Assembly (NCBI GenBank): GCA_037501455.1
Contig: CM074855.1
Coordinates: 56,675,001-56,739,000 of the forward strand
DNA length: 64,000 nucleotides
DNA from: Lantana camara
Taxonomy: Eukaryota; Streptophyta; Magnoliopsida; Lamiales; Verbenaceae
Reading direction: 5' to 3'
Positions 1 through 11,447 of the stretch are shown piece after piece. How positions within the stretch are numbered: the first letter of the stretch is position 1; the number at the start of each line of letters is the position of its first letter. Position numbers and translations under genes: made by a program. A model generated the notes under the pieces. That model worked only from the letters and a program-made list of their open reading frames with translations. It had not been told where the DNA came from and searched no databases.

Positions 1-180
1 AAACATGCATATCACGTGCATCATGAATTCTATTGTTATTGTATTTAATTCTTATTAGTTGCAATTTTGGTTGTATAAAAGCGTTAGTTATGTGATTAAC
101 GTGATGCCACCTGCTTTATGTGACATATACGTGAATGTTTCTACAATTTTCTTTCTTGAATCGTTGTTTTGGCGTGTGTG

Positions 181-316
181 TGAGAGACGGGGTTCTCTCA
201 TTACTTGTTTGAGAGACGGGGTTCTCTCATTGCGTGTTAGAGAGACGGGGCTCTTTCTCTACTTGTTTGAGAGACGGGGCTCTCTCATGGCTTGTCTAAG
301 AGACGGGGTTCTCTTA
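181..316 (+). repeat. Tandem hairpin array (5 units, ~29 bp period)
   Basis: Five units repeat a stem GAGAGA, a loop CGGGGT or CGGGGC, and the complementary TCTCTC. They start near 181, 210, 240, 269 and 297. The spacers between units share a TTGTTT/GTGTT-like sequence. Unit 2 pairs TGAGAGA with TCTCTCA; unit 5 pairs TAAGAGA with TCTCTTA, a matched change on both arms. The array ends about 55 bp before the polypurine tract. Confidence 0.85.
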
Positions 317-370
317 TTGCCTATGCATCATTTTAAAACTCGACAGTGGACCTGGGGCCCAGGTCCTTTT

Positions 371-384
371 AAGGGGGGGAGAAT
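371..384 (+). promoter_or_regulatory. Polypurine tract of R1
   Basis: A purine run (AAGGGGGGGAGAAT) directly precedes the LTR start TGTAACGCCCC. This is the plus-strand priming site expected immediately 5' of a 3' LTR, and it shows that R1 runs left to right. Confidence 0.85.
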
Positions 385-1287
385 TGTAACGCCCCGATTT
401 TTCCATTCAATCATTATGTGATATTATACGTATTTTATAATTTTCATAACATTATATGCATTATGTTTATATAGATTTACATGAATTAGCGTTAACGTGA
501 AATTTATGTGAATTATTTATTAATGTGATTAAATGTTCTTATATGTTCTTATTTGATCATTTCCTGAATTCATGGACTAAATTGCATTTCATGATTTGGG
601 AGTTAAATGTTTATTTGTTAGAAAAGATACTTGTGTTCATTCATTTAAATACATGTGGGACTAACATGCAAATTGTGGTGATTCATCATATTTAGTAGAA
701 GATATATTATATCATGTATATACATATTGTCTCATACACTTTATTCCTCACATTTTCATCAAACCTCACACACATCACACACACTAAAAATCGATCTTTA
801 CACCAAGAGAAGGGAAGGAGAGATCTCATCAATCCAAGTTTAATTTCAAGAAGGAAAAATTGCATAAGTGGAAGCATCATCTTCATCTCATCCTTTCATC
901 CATTTCTTCTTCCATCTTGAGGTATAGGGAGAATTTGATTGAATCTCTTGATGTGTGATTGAGTAGGGTTTGGTGATGTTGATAAGAATTCCTTGGTTAT
1001 ACATGACTAGAAGCATGATATTGATCATTTAGCTTGCCAACTTGCATGAATTCTTGAAGAAATGAGAAGTTGATGACATGAAATTATATGGGTTTGCTTT
1101 TGATGAATTTCTATGATCAAAGCATATTTCTTGGTTTTCATGTGGCTTAAATGAAGAATATGAGTTATATGCATGTTATGTGTTAGTTTTAAGTTGATTC
1201 CTTACATTTGTTTGAGAGTGGGATTGATTTTGGAGTTTTTCCCGTGCAATCCCCTGTTTTTGGCCCTGTTTCTTCTGCTGCGTACAG

Positions 1288-1411
1288 TGACACGGGCGTG
1301 TCAACTTTGCCTTGTTCAGCGTGACACGGGGGTGCATGTTGGTTTGATTTTCTGTACCGTGACACGGGGGTGTCACGGTTTGCCTTATAATGGTGACACG
1401 GGCGTGTCACC
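1288..1411 (+). repeat. GGGG/GGGC-loop hairpin cluster in R1 LTR
   Basis: Hairpins at 1288-1303 (TGACAC, loop GGGC, GTGTCA), 1357-1378 (CCGTGACAC, loop GGGG, GTGTCACGG) and 1392-1411 (GGTGACAC, loop GGGC, GTGTCACC) have perfect stems of 6, 9 and 8 bp. A fourth, decayed copy lies at 1321-1338. The same type of cluster occurs at the equivalent place in the R5 LTRs and in R6. Confidence 0.9.
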
Positions 1412-1957
1412 TTTTATTTTCCTGCATTTTGTCCAACTTCGGACGAACGCCATTTTCACCTCGCTTTGAATTAGAAAACGTGCCATATACCGTCGGAAAG
1501 GTCTTTGTGTCTACTTTCATACCCAACAAACAAAACTCGATTCCAACTTCTAGAATTTAAGATATTCCAGTTTTCCCACAACATGTACATTTCCAAAAAT
1601 TGTCGGTTTTGGCCAAACTTCACCAAAACCTTTCTTATTGCATTTCTTTCACTTCCTTGGCTCCCATATGTGAGTTATGTGATATATAAACTTGCTTAAT
1701 TGATAATCATGCTCCTACTTGACACTCCTTGATTGTTATTGCATAATATCTTGATTATGACTTCGCTGTGCGTCTTAATTGGTTCATTCGAGTCGAGTCT
1801 TATTTCACACTTGTCCTTGTTGCACAGATCTCGGTCGCGGAGACGAGGAGCACGGTCCGTAGGGTGCTTCCTTGCTTCTTTTGGTTGGTAGAGGTGAGGT
1901 TTAATTACTAGATATATAGAACCCTTACAACCCTACGTGATGTTTTCAGCCAAAATG

Positions 1958-1958
<1 letters not shown>

Positions 1959-1993
<35 letters not shown>
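1959..1993. repeat. (TA)n microsatellite in R1 LTR
   Basis: A TA dinucleotide run with a single G interruption lies between the two conserved LTR blocks. Comparable TA runs occur in the R5 LTRs and in one R8 LTR. Confidence 0.85.
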
Positions 1994-1994
<1 letters not shown>

Positions 1995-3959
1995 TTCCCA
2001 AAAATCACTACCGATTGCAAATGATTTCATGATCTATTGAATAATCGTGTTATCGTGATTGATCGTGTTTTGGCGAGTAAGCATGTCGTGTTCACATGGG
2101 CCCGAGGGTAGTGTATTGAGCCAACCGGGGAAGCAAGGGCTGAACGGTTACTCTTGCACTACCCTCACCAATTTTGGGATCACCTCTGAATCCACCAGGA
2201 GGTTTGGTGGAGGAAGAAATCCTGTGCGTGGGAGTCATGTTCCCGACGTACACCGTTCATGGATGGTTGGGCCTTGCAATCCCACCATCACCGGAGGAAG
2301 AAGGAGTTCATGAAAATGCTAAGTGTGCACTAATGATTGTATGATAATTATTGAAATAAAACCTAAAGATGGTATTGTTCACTAATTGGAGTAAGGTTGG
2401 AGATTGCCCTCGCTCGCCGGGCCACTGAGTGAATTGAATTGAATTGATAACGTTTATATTGATTGAATGGATTAGTTGTAATCTCAGGCGAGATCTATTT
2501 TAATATTGAACTTATATTGCTTCCTTTATTAAAAACCTTACCCGAGATTAGAACTTGCATGTTAATTGCGCTAATATTTATTTATACCCCTCACTCAGTC
2601 CGTGTTGGACTAACACCTCAACCTTTCAGTGTTTTCTAGGTTCGTGCTAGGCGGGTGTGATAGCCCGGTTCGGGACCGGATCAATAAAGGTAAACTAAGG
2701 GCGACGTAAGGGCGTTTATAGAACTTGATCGGTATTTTAAATAAATCATATCATGCATCCCTACATGAATTGAGTGCTCATATGTGATATTAGGTGACCA
2801 AAGGGGGGGAAACTACCTTTAAACCCTATAAGCACTACTTATTTCCGAACCAGCACTATACCGTTTTATTCAAGAGACCTCAAAGAACCTATACCTACTT
2901 TCTTGGAATTTTTCAACTCTCTTTTCAATGCTTTGAGGTTTCGTTTATGTGTCCAGAGCAATTTAAGAATTTATTTTCAAATAAGAATTCCCGTCGGTAA
3001 GAAATATTTCCTTCGTTAGAATGATTTAGCCCTTGAGATCATCACCATAATGTTCCTCGAATTTTTTTACATTTTTGGAAAGCCTTTTGGATCTTCAAAT
3101 CTTATCCTAGTATTTATTTCATAATTTAATTAATTTTCGAAATTCAAGAAAATCAAATCTTCCGAAGCTTATAACTTTTAAACCGTACGTCCGATTTCGA
3201 CCCGTGAGTAACCGTTTCGAAGCTAATTTTATTTCCTACCTCTTGGACACTTTTCCAACTTCAAAAATACGCAGGAGAAAGGTGAAATTACCAGAATACC
3301 CCTGCTGTGACAATTATGTAAAGAAGGAAACCTATTTTTGGAAATTTCATAAAGTACCCCACCTTAAGTCCCTAAAATAAATATTATTTGCACTTTGGTC
3401 CTTCCCAACAACTATAAATAAGTGTGTTGGGGTCTCATTTTGTGCTCACTCCATTCTCTTCCTCTCCCCCTAGTGGCCGAACTCCTCCCCCCTTTTAAGG
3501 TTAGTTTTCTTATTTTTTTTTATGTTTTAATTAGTTTAATTTATGTTTTAATTTGTGTTTTATTTTATGTTTTAATTAATTTATTAATTATGCTAGGTTT
3601 AGGATTTAATTTCTGTTTTATTTTGTGCATGAATTATGTGATTTAATTTATGCTTTAATTATTCATGAATTATGAATTATATTTCTTATAGTATAGTTTA
3701 TTATGAAATGTGTTACATAATTTAATTTTGTGACAAATTAATTATGTGACAATTATGCTAGCATGTTATATGTTACATTTTAATTATTTTATGATCATAC
3801 TTAAGTAATTTAATTTATTTCATGATTTAATTAAATGTTACATGTTATTTAATGTTACATAATTAAAGTATAACCTATAGTTTTAAATGTTACATGTTTA
3901 ATTAATTGTTACATATAATTATACTTGACCAATTGATATATGTTATGGTATACATGTAT

Positions 3960-4265
3960 AATATACGTATACGTATTTGATTCCAATACGTATAAATACG
4001 TGTATACTTTCTTATAAATACTATGTGTATTTCCCTAATAAATACGTATGTACTTTTGTATAAATACCGTATGTATTCTAGTATAAATACCGCATGTATT
4101 CTTGTATAAATACTGTATGTACCTTGTATAAATACTGTATAAATACGGTAGGTATCCCCGTATAAATACCGTATACATACAGTATAAATACCGTATACAT
4201 ACTATATAAATACACGTATACATACAGTATAAGTACAGTATACATACAGTATATATACCGTATAC
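3960..4265. repeat. Degenerate minisatellite of GTATAAATACCGTATRTA type
   Basis: About a dozen imperfect copies of a 20-24 bp unit containing TATAAATACNGTAT follow each other within R2. The units are internally near-palindromic because of their ATAC/GTAT content. Reading frames called over this region on the minus strand (tyrosine- and isoleucine-rich) are products of the repeat, not genes. Confidence 0.8.
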
Positions 4266-4279
4266 TTGAATAGTGACCT

Positions 4280-4324
4280 TTGACCTTTGACCCTTGACCT
4301 TTGACTTTGACTTTGACCTTGACC
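4280..4324 (+). promoter_or_regulatory. Seven-copy W-box array in R2 LTR
   Basis: TTGACC or TTGACT occurs seven times in 45 bp, starting at 4280, 4287, 4294, 4301, 4307, 4313 and 4319, all on the + strand. TTGAC(C/T) is the core binding site of plant WRKY transcription factors. Its place inside an LTR fits a promoter/enhancer role, but activity is inferred only. Confidence 0.6.
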
Positions 4325-6386
4325 AAGAATTTTTACTTTTAACCTAATTGATCATTTCAAAGAGACGAATTCAACGGTAAAAGCCTTTTTCGAAAATTCT
4401 CAAAAACAAGGGATCAAAGTAGATTTCAAAGTTCACATTGGGGTTGTTCTAAGACCCTAAGAACATACCCCTAAGCTTTTGATACGAGCTTTCTAATGAG
4501 ACTAATCGTTTGCCCGAATTCTTTCTTCGGGAAAGATTATCCCTTATTTAAATGTGTCGTATTCTTTTCAATCTTACACTTCAATACTTGACTACCCGCA
4601 CTCAATCATGCATCATTAATCATGTGTGGGACTCAGACCCTTAAGCTCATAGTAGTCTGTCACTTACTGGAGATAATACCGAGTTCTAGGATCCTCAGGG
4701 TAATGTGTGAACCCCGTCTTCTACCAACTATCAGCTTATCTAAATAAATAGGTGAGGTTTAAACTATTTCAACTGGAACCATGAATATTCCTTCGTTTTC
4801 AAATGATTTCAAAATCAACGCCTTCGGGTGCAAAGATTCCTATCTTTCCAGTTAACGTTTTCCCGTTTGGGACAATGCTTCGAGTTTAAAGTCAATGATC
4901 TCTGATATACGTTCTGTTCACTGTTATACTGCTTTGATTAAAGGTTCAGTCATCTGAACTCTGTGTGCTTATGCACCTTTGTTATTCTGAAAGCAAGCTT
5001 TGGAAACTTTGTTATGTTGGGCCCTGGCGGTATGGTTAGTAGTAGACCGGGAGGCGTGCGCCAATGGCTACTATGATACTGACCGCCGTAATGACCTTGA
5101 TGATGGTTTAATCGGAGGTTGGTTACTCCACATCGAAGGTCGGGAGAGGTGGTAAATTCCTCCCGTTTTGCACGTCACCGAGGGGTAGCTCCCTGGGCGC
5201 GACAATAAGGGGAGAAGGGGTGGTGCATGTGATTATGGGTGTCGGGGTCCTAACGGATCTCGATACCAACTTTGTAAATGTTTTGAGGAGTAAAGGATGG
5301 ATATGGCCTAGCTTGCGGGCAAACTTTGGTTTTAAAGTCTGGTTCATACTTTTGGAAAATATCCCGTATCCTGTTCCCCGTTTTAAAGTATATATGAACC
5401 AGAACCTCTGATGTGTGTGCTTGTAAAAAATCCCGTTTTAAGATAAAAGAGTTTCTTTCCGGTTTGAGGAAAGTCGCTAAGAAAGTCTTTCAAAATCCTT
5501 CCAGTCCAATTACTCTTTCTTACTGCAAATTACCTCACTTAGTCCCTTTTGACTAATACCTCTCCCCTGTTTTCTGACCTCATGGTTTCAGGTAGACAGC
5601 CCGGCGCTTCCTAGAGTTATCTTGAAGCTGTAGGAGGTCTTTTGTTAAGTCAGGATTGCTAGTTACTTTTCCTTTGTCCTGCATAGTCGTGGTTACCTCT
5701 ACCTTTACGTTGCATGTTTTACTATGAGAACTTGTTCAGGCTACGACCTGAATTACTTGGACTCCATTTTTATTATGTTCCTTTGTTTTCCTATTGGACT
5801 AAGGTTTTATGTTAATATTATGGCTACTTGTTTCTGTGGTTATGCATATACTACTGTATTGCATTCATGTTTTCAAAAGTTTAAAATTATTCTGAAATTC
5901 CGCTGCGTTGGCAAAACTGGTTACTCTGATCTTTGTTATGTTCTGTCCGTTCGCCGAAGTATCTCTCGAGTAATAAAGCTTCCTAGTTACTTGGGTGATA
6001 CAACGGTGCGGGGTTGTGGCGTTGGGGCGCTACAGCGGGAGTCAGAGTCCTGTTCTGTTTTCAGTCGAGTCTAGCACTACACGTTCATGTATTGTATCTA
6101 TTACTTTTGGATATGTTATGTAGTTTGGGAGATGATAATGTTTTGATATATGGAGTAAGAAGATAGTATATCTTGAATACTTGGAAATTAATATTGAAAA
6201 TTATTATGCTTCCGCTCGTTTTATTGCATTGTGGTTTTCCGGTTAAGGTTAGTCCCGCCTAGCTAGCTTGGTTCTTTTTCTTTGTCACCCGTTCGCTATA
6301 GTTTGGTTCATGTACGGATTACCCATTTCGTATGTGGCCTAAGCTATAGTGAGGGGGTGTGGCATCCATACGTGAAGGGTACTACA

Positions 6387-6602
6387 GGAGCTATGGGTAA
6401 GGAGCCCTCGGGACGGCATAGGGCCGTCGAGGTTAAGCCTGTGCATAGTCTCCATATGTTTGCAGAGGATCACCCCTGAACTCACCAGGAGGTTTGGTGA
6501 GGGAAGGAATCCTGAGGGTTTGAGTACTCGCAAGGCGCTCCCCTCGTTTGTTTGGATGGTTTGGGCGTATACACCCTTCCATCACCCGGAGTTGAGGATG
6601 AT
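6387..6602 (+). mobile_element. R3: LTR fragment, left piece
   Basis: This piece carries LTR blocks shared with other elements of the window: CTCGGGACGGCATAGGGCCG, the CACCAGGAGG TTTGGTGAGG block and CATCACCCGGAG. It lies between the R1 LTR end and the R4 insertion point, and its last five bases (ATGAT) are the R4 target-site duplication. The other piece is at 27677-28114. Confidence 0.7.
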
Positions 6603-9600
6603 TATAACACCCCAAACGGAGAAATGCCACATCCCCCGCACTATGACCCAGACTCGGAACATGAAATGAAAGTCCATACCCGAATCCGAATCAGAGCGAA
6701 CGGGAGACCAACTCACACACTAGGCTAGGCAGATCTAACTTGACCAAAACTCAGAGCGCGGAAGCAATTAAAACCAACATCAATAGATAGCGGAAGCATT
6801 TAAAATAAAACATACAAAGCAGGTGACGGGTTCAACTAGCATAGATACCTAATCCCGAATAATAGATCAACAAACATAACAAGTGACGGGTTCAACTAGC
6901 ATAAATCCCTAGTCCCGAATATCAACATAAAGTAATAATCATCAAGTGCCACAATGGCCGAATGAGAGTGCCACGCAGGGCTACCGAATAGTAAAGTATA
7001 ATCTCAAGTCTACAAGTCAAAGCATAAGTAAAGTGTATGAAAAGACAAATGCAAATAGAAAGACTAGACCGACGAAGTGCAACTCAAAGGACTCACTTCT
7101 GCCTAGCAAACACCAACAATCCTGCAACTAAAAGTGTAAATGAGGGGTCAGTCAACTTGACCGAGTGAGGGGGCTAACGCACACCCACTGTATATACATA
7201 AGGAGCATAGCACATAATAAAAAGGATGGACTCATGAACCGGGGATAGGTGTTACATACCAAAACGTTTTGAAAGAACCCGAATAAGATATAGATATAAG
7301 TTTAGAAACCATTTTCCAGAAAGACTCTATCCCGATTCATAATTCCATAACATAACATAATCAACTGCTCGGCGAGTACGAGCTTCCAACCTCAACTCCT
7401 CATAACATAAATCAAAATCAATCCAACCTCTACACCAATGATGGAGGAGATGTACCATCCCCATACAATCGAGAATAAACCGTCTAAAATAGACTCACCC
7501 TCAAGGGGTTGCGAACCCACAAGAGTCCTCACCGGCCTTAGCCGAAGGCTCAAGATACCACTCCTCCCTCATCACCATAAGGTCGCACAATGATATCTCA
7601 AATGGAACTACTCAATGGATAAATGCCCCGACGGCCCTAACCGTCCCGGGGGTACCCATTCTGCAGCTCACCAGGATCGATCCACACACAGATCACAATG
7701 GATCACAACAGAACAGATCACGACGGATCACATACGCCAATCTTTCATGGCAATCTCGCTACATAATTAGAACACAACTGTTTTCCAAAATAGCTTACAT
7801 ATGCCTCGAAAACTGGTTTTATATTTACACCCTTCCTACGCGATGGAACTTTAAGCCTCATGACCTCCATCCACGCAGGACTCACACAAGATCATCAACA
7901 TATCATGTTCAACACATACATATCTATAATAGAGTATACTCGCATGCAAGGGTAGAAATCAACATGTAAAGGCCATAGGTCACGTAACTATACAAAATCC
8001 TAAACCTCACCTCGTGAAAATAGAGTCTGAGAGTGTGAAGGGCCAAACACTCTAAACCTCGGGCCCACCGGCACCACCAAACTCTGTGACATGACATACA
8101 GGAGCCCAGACTTAGACTCTATATGAACCAAACAAGACGCACGGCGTTGCTCAACATGGTCGTGGTTATGCATAAGTGTTCATGTTGTGCTTGGATAAGG
8201 TGTCGTGGTCATTCAAGGCATATCAATGCTCAACAAGGTCATATTTACAAGCAACCGACACGTAATTCCATATCCAAAGATGCAAGATCAATTTAGGAAG
8301 TCAATGTATTCACAAAATGCATATTAAATTATCCAATGTCACAGGGTTCAATTATAATATTAGAATTAAGCATCAAGTTCATGACGAGTTATAAAGTGCA
8401 AAAGTAAGACCATCTTGATCATAGAAACATACAAGGTTGTCGTACGTAGATGGCATACTTGATACAAATAAAGAGTGCATTTAATTCACTTAAGATCATA
8501 CTTTACAACTTCACCACATGTTTGGTACATAAGCTCAAGTCACTTTCATAGTTGCATAAATATTACACTTACATCCCCTAAGTTATTTATAAAAGTTTAG
8601 AATTATTACACATACATCCCCTTAGTTGATTACTAAGCATAATTGTTCGTTTAAAGTGTTTATATAATTATTCAACTAGGAATTAATTACTTACAAGCAT
8701 GACAATTATCAATTTATAGTAATTCATAATATACCATTTTCAAGTAGTAAGAGTAAATCAAGATATTACAATTCTAAATCCTATCATGCATCAAGTGTTA
8801 AGTTATTCAAGCATCTTTCATGTATCTAAATTTATATTTGAAACACAATTTACAATAAACATAACATTGAGAACGTCTCAAATTCATATAGAGAAATCAC
8901 AACATTTTCGTTCTTCTAAAATATCATTCAAGTTCATTTAGTCACATAAAAGATTAGTTTCTCAATATTACACTAACACCCCTTCATATCTAAACACATA
9001 GCACAAATTCATCACATCGGGATTCAAATTGTAAATCGAAACATTCATGCATATCACAATCCATTCAATACATGTTTTCGTATACAATTGGAAGACATCT
9101 CGATCAACAAACCAACAATAACCAATTTATTTGCTCTTAAAACAATTAATTCAAATAATCACAATTAGGCAAAATAATTCGTAATAAATAGATCGAGTGT
9201 CCGATTAATGAACGGAAAGTGGCATTGAACTCACCACAACGAGACAAACATTATGTCCGAAAGTCGCCGGAGTGCCGCCACCGGAGCCGCCTGAAAGTCG
9301 TCGGGCTGCCACCGGGCAACCGGAAAGTCGTCGGGCTGCCACCGGGCCGCCGTCAAAAGTCGCCGGAAAAATCCCAAAAAATCAGTCCTGAATGAAGTCT
9401 TCGTGCCCGTTCCGAATCCTCGATCAATTTCTGGAAATTCCAAGACGATTGTCCTAGATCTGAAATCTAAGAACACGAAAACCCTAAATCTTCAAACTCA
9501 AATTACTTCCAAACCGGTAAACCAAAATGCGATCCGAAAGAGGTTTTATCTTACCCATGACGAGCTCTTCGAAAGCCCTAAGGTAGCTTTTCGGAAAAAT

Positions 9601-10751
9601 CCTCGGAGCTAGTGCCGCCGTTGCACCGCCACTTTTCCGCCACCGATCCGTCACCAAACCACCGAATCTGGAGTCGGCTGATCACAGGTCACTAGTTCTC
9701 GTCGTTCCGAACAACTTTCATGAAGAGCCCGAGACCAAAAGATGGCCGGAAAAGAGCCCCGTTAGCCGCCGAAGTTTCTGCCGCCGCCACTACAGTAACT
9801 CGCGCTGCCGCCGCGAGCTTTGGGCGGCGCGTGCAGCGCCGTCTCTGCTCCGATGGCCACGCCGCCGATGTCATCCGCTGCACCGGGAAGTCCTCTTGCT
9901 GGTTCTTTGGCGCGTGTACCAAGGAAGTGGCCGGAAAATGCCGCAAAACGCCGGCGAAGTGGCGGCGGTCTAACAGCTCCGCCGCTGCTACTGAAATCCG
10001 GCCATAACTCCGCCACCGTTCGTTGTTAGGCCGTGAAATTGGTACTCTTACGTCGGTCTCACCGAGATAATCGAAATGGACTATTCGTTTGTTGAATTCC
10101 GTCGAGAAACGATCGAGTTATGGGCTCGTAACCGAAGCCCGGATAGTAACCCGCGGGAGAGAGAAAGTGGGAGAGGAGAGAGAGAGAGAGAGAAAAAAAG
10201 GGATTGGGAGAAATGTGTCTTGTGCACAAGCTATATACAACCGGGTATCCTTATCGCGTAGCAAAGATAAATATCGCGTACAATTAATCGTAAATAAAAT
10301 TGGTAAAGTTACAAATAAACATTCAAACTCCGAATTAATTTTACAAATTAAAATGAAAGAGATAGATTTACCCATTAGAGTTTAATTCAATTTAATTTTA
10401 AAACCTTTCGTACAATTTAACGACATTTCGTAAGCACATGATTGACAATTAATCTCAAGGAATTCAAGTAAACCGAAATTAAACAAGTTAAATAATATGA
10501 TGAATTTAAAATCAACTTGACAATTATTTCATGGAGTAAATTTGAATTAAATCAAATTAGACAGTTAGGGTTAAATATGCGCGTAATTAATCAAGTTGAC
10601 AATTAATCTTAGAATAATTCGAATGAACACATATTAAATTGGATTTACATTAAATCACATAATTCAAGAACTCTTATATTAAACACACATAAGTGTAGAG
10701 ACTTACTTGTTGATGTCGTAAGAACGCCCTTCGAGAAAACGGGGCGTCACA
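6603..10751 (-). mobile_element. R4: 3' LTR (left copy), 4149 bp
   Basis: Read on the minus strand it starts TGTGACGCCCCG at 10751 and ends GGGGTGTTATA at 6603; the expected terminal TGTTACA has changed by one base. The part at 6603-8160 is clearly related to the LTRs of R8. The part at 8160-10751 is specific to the LARDs and includes a GC-rich block at 9240-10030 rich in GCCGCC and CGCCGGAAAAATCC. Overlapping reading frames on both strands in that block are compositional artefacts; the same frames recur in every LTR copy with different breaks. Confidence 0.9.
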
Positions 10752-10767
10752 ACCTTCTCCCCTTAAG
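10752..10767 (-). promoter_or_regulatory. Polypurine tract of R4
   Basis: On the minus strand, CTTAAGGGGAGAAGGT directly precedes the LTR start TGTGACGCC. It fixes the direction of R4. Confidence 0.85.
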
Positions 10768-11075
10768 AGAACCTGGTCCCCAGGTTCCACTGGAAAATGT
10801 AGATCCTCGAGTTGTAGTGCTCCAACCCTTCTCCCGAACTCGCGTGAGATCATAACTCTAATGGTGAGGCTTACTCCGATCATCTACACTGAACCTCCTT
10901 TAGGATGTCTTGTTATCGTCGAGGTCCGTGCGAGTACTTGATCCGTTAGTTGTCTCGAACTCGGTCGGTCATTCCCATGATCGGATAGCTGCAACTGCAC
11001 CCAACCTCGATGTCATCTCAGATGCACCACTTGCTACCCGTAGTCAGATCAACGTGTAACACAATCACAACAAAC

Positions 11076-11447
11076 AAGAGAGAATCCCATCTCTCAACAC
11101 GTAAGAGAGAGAACCCCGTCCCTCAGCACCCACAAGAGAGAGAACCCCATCTCTCGAGCACATATAAAAGAGAGAACCCCGTCTCTCAAGCACATAATTG
11201 AGAGAACCCCATCTCTCAACCTAAGTCGGGCATATTCCAGCATCTCCCAACATTCTAGTTTGAGAAAATCCAGCATTCCTCAAACCCCTAGATTCACGAG
11301 AATCCAGCATCTCCGAATATCTAAGTACAAGAGAATCCAACATCTCTCGTGCACAAAACTTAGAAAGATTCCAGCATCTTTTTATCACATAAATAGAGAG
11401 AATCCTGCATCTCTCCAACACGTAGAAAGAGGGAACCTAAGGTCTCT
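11076..11447 (-). repeat. Two-part hairpin array in R4 internal region
   Basis: Part one (11076-11219) has five units of the type GAGAGA, loop ACCCCR, TCTCTC on the + strand. The best unit, at 11198-11219, has an 8-bp stem TTGAGAGA/TCTCTCAA. On the minus strand these are the same units as in R1 at 181-316. Part two (11264-11447) keeps the GAGA...TCTC stems but has loops of the type ATCCAGCA or ATCCTGCA; the clearest is near 11396 (GAGAGA/TCTCTC). Both parts have a period of about 30 bp. Confidence 0.8.

Larger units (their letters stand above)
1..384 (+). mobile_element. R1: 3' end of the internal region of an LTR retrotransposon
   Basis: This stretch lies directly 5' of a polypurine tract and an LTR start, so it is the tail of the internal region of an element whose body lies left of the window. 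No gag or pol similarity is visible. Instead it holds an array of GAGAGA-type hairpins at 181-316, a type also found in the internal region of R4. A reading frame over 59-421 crosses the hairpin array, the polypurine tract and the LTR start, so it is not credible as a gene. R1 may be non-autonomous like R4, but the rest of the element is not visible. Confidence 0.75.
2656..6034 (+). mobile_element. R2: solo LTR inserted in R1 LTR
   Basis: The sequence starts TGTGATAGCCCGG at 2656 and ends GGGGCGCTACA at 6034. It is flanked by the 5-bp duplication GCGGG (2651-2655 and 6035-6039), and the R1 LTR continues on both sides. There is no primer site, polypurine tract or coding sequence, so at 3379 bp it is a solo LTR, the usual product of recombination between two LTRs. 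It holds AT-rich tracts (3490-3960), an ATAAATAC minisatellite (3960-4265), a W-box array (4280-4324) and a run of CCCTCACTTAGTCCC-like sequence near 5530, which resembles the LTR 3' part of its neighbours. Confidence 0.88.
385..6386 (+). mobile_element. R1: 3' LTR, split by solo LTR R2
   Basis: The LTR starts TGTAACGCCCCG at 385 and ends GGGTACTACA at 6386. Without R2 and one target-site copy it is about 2.62 kb (385-2655 plus 6040-6386). Its internal order matches the LTR of R5: a hairpin block (1288-1411), an AG|-like segment with GAGACGAGG (about 1830-1850), a block with CACCAGGAGG TTTGG (about 2188-2202), CCCCTCACTCAGTC (about 2587), then TTAGTCCCGCCTAG and CCCGTTCGC near the 3' end. This places it in the same broad Gypsy/chromovirus LTR group as R5, although the nucleotide sequence has diverged. 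The 5' partner is left of the window. Confidence 0.8.

Noticed and set aside
181..316. CRISPR-like array
   Set aside because: Regular spacing of palindromic units is superficially similar, but the spacers are repeats of each other, and the setting is a plant retrotransposon with no cas genes.
4035..4326. Minus-strand Tyr/Ile-rich frames
   Set aside because: They are translations of the TATAAATAC minisatellite and the TTGACC array.
9231..10385. Overlapping reading frames on both strands in the GC-rich block of the R4 LTR (repeated at 26190-27310 and 59172-60146)
   Set aside because: They lie inside LTRs, occur in all three copies with different breaks on both strands, and have the alanine/arginine/proline bias expected from GCC-rich DNA.
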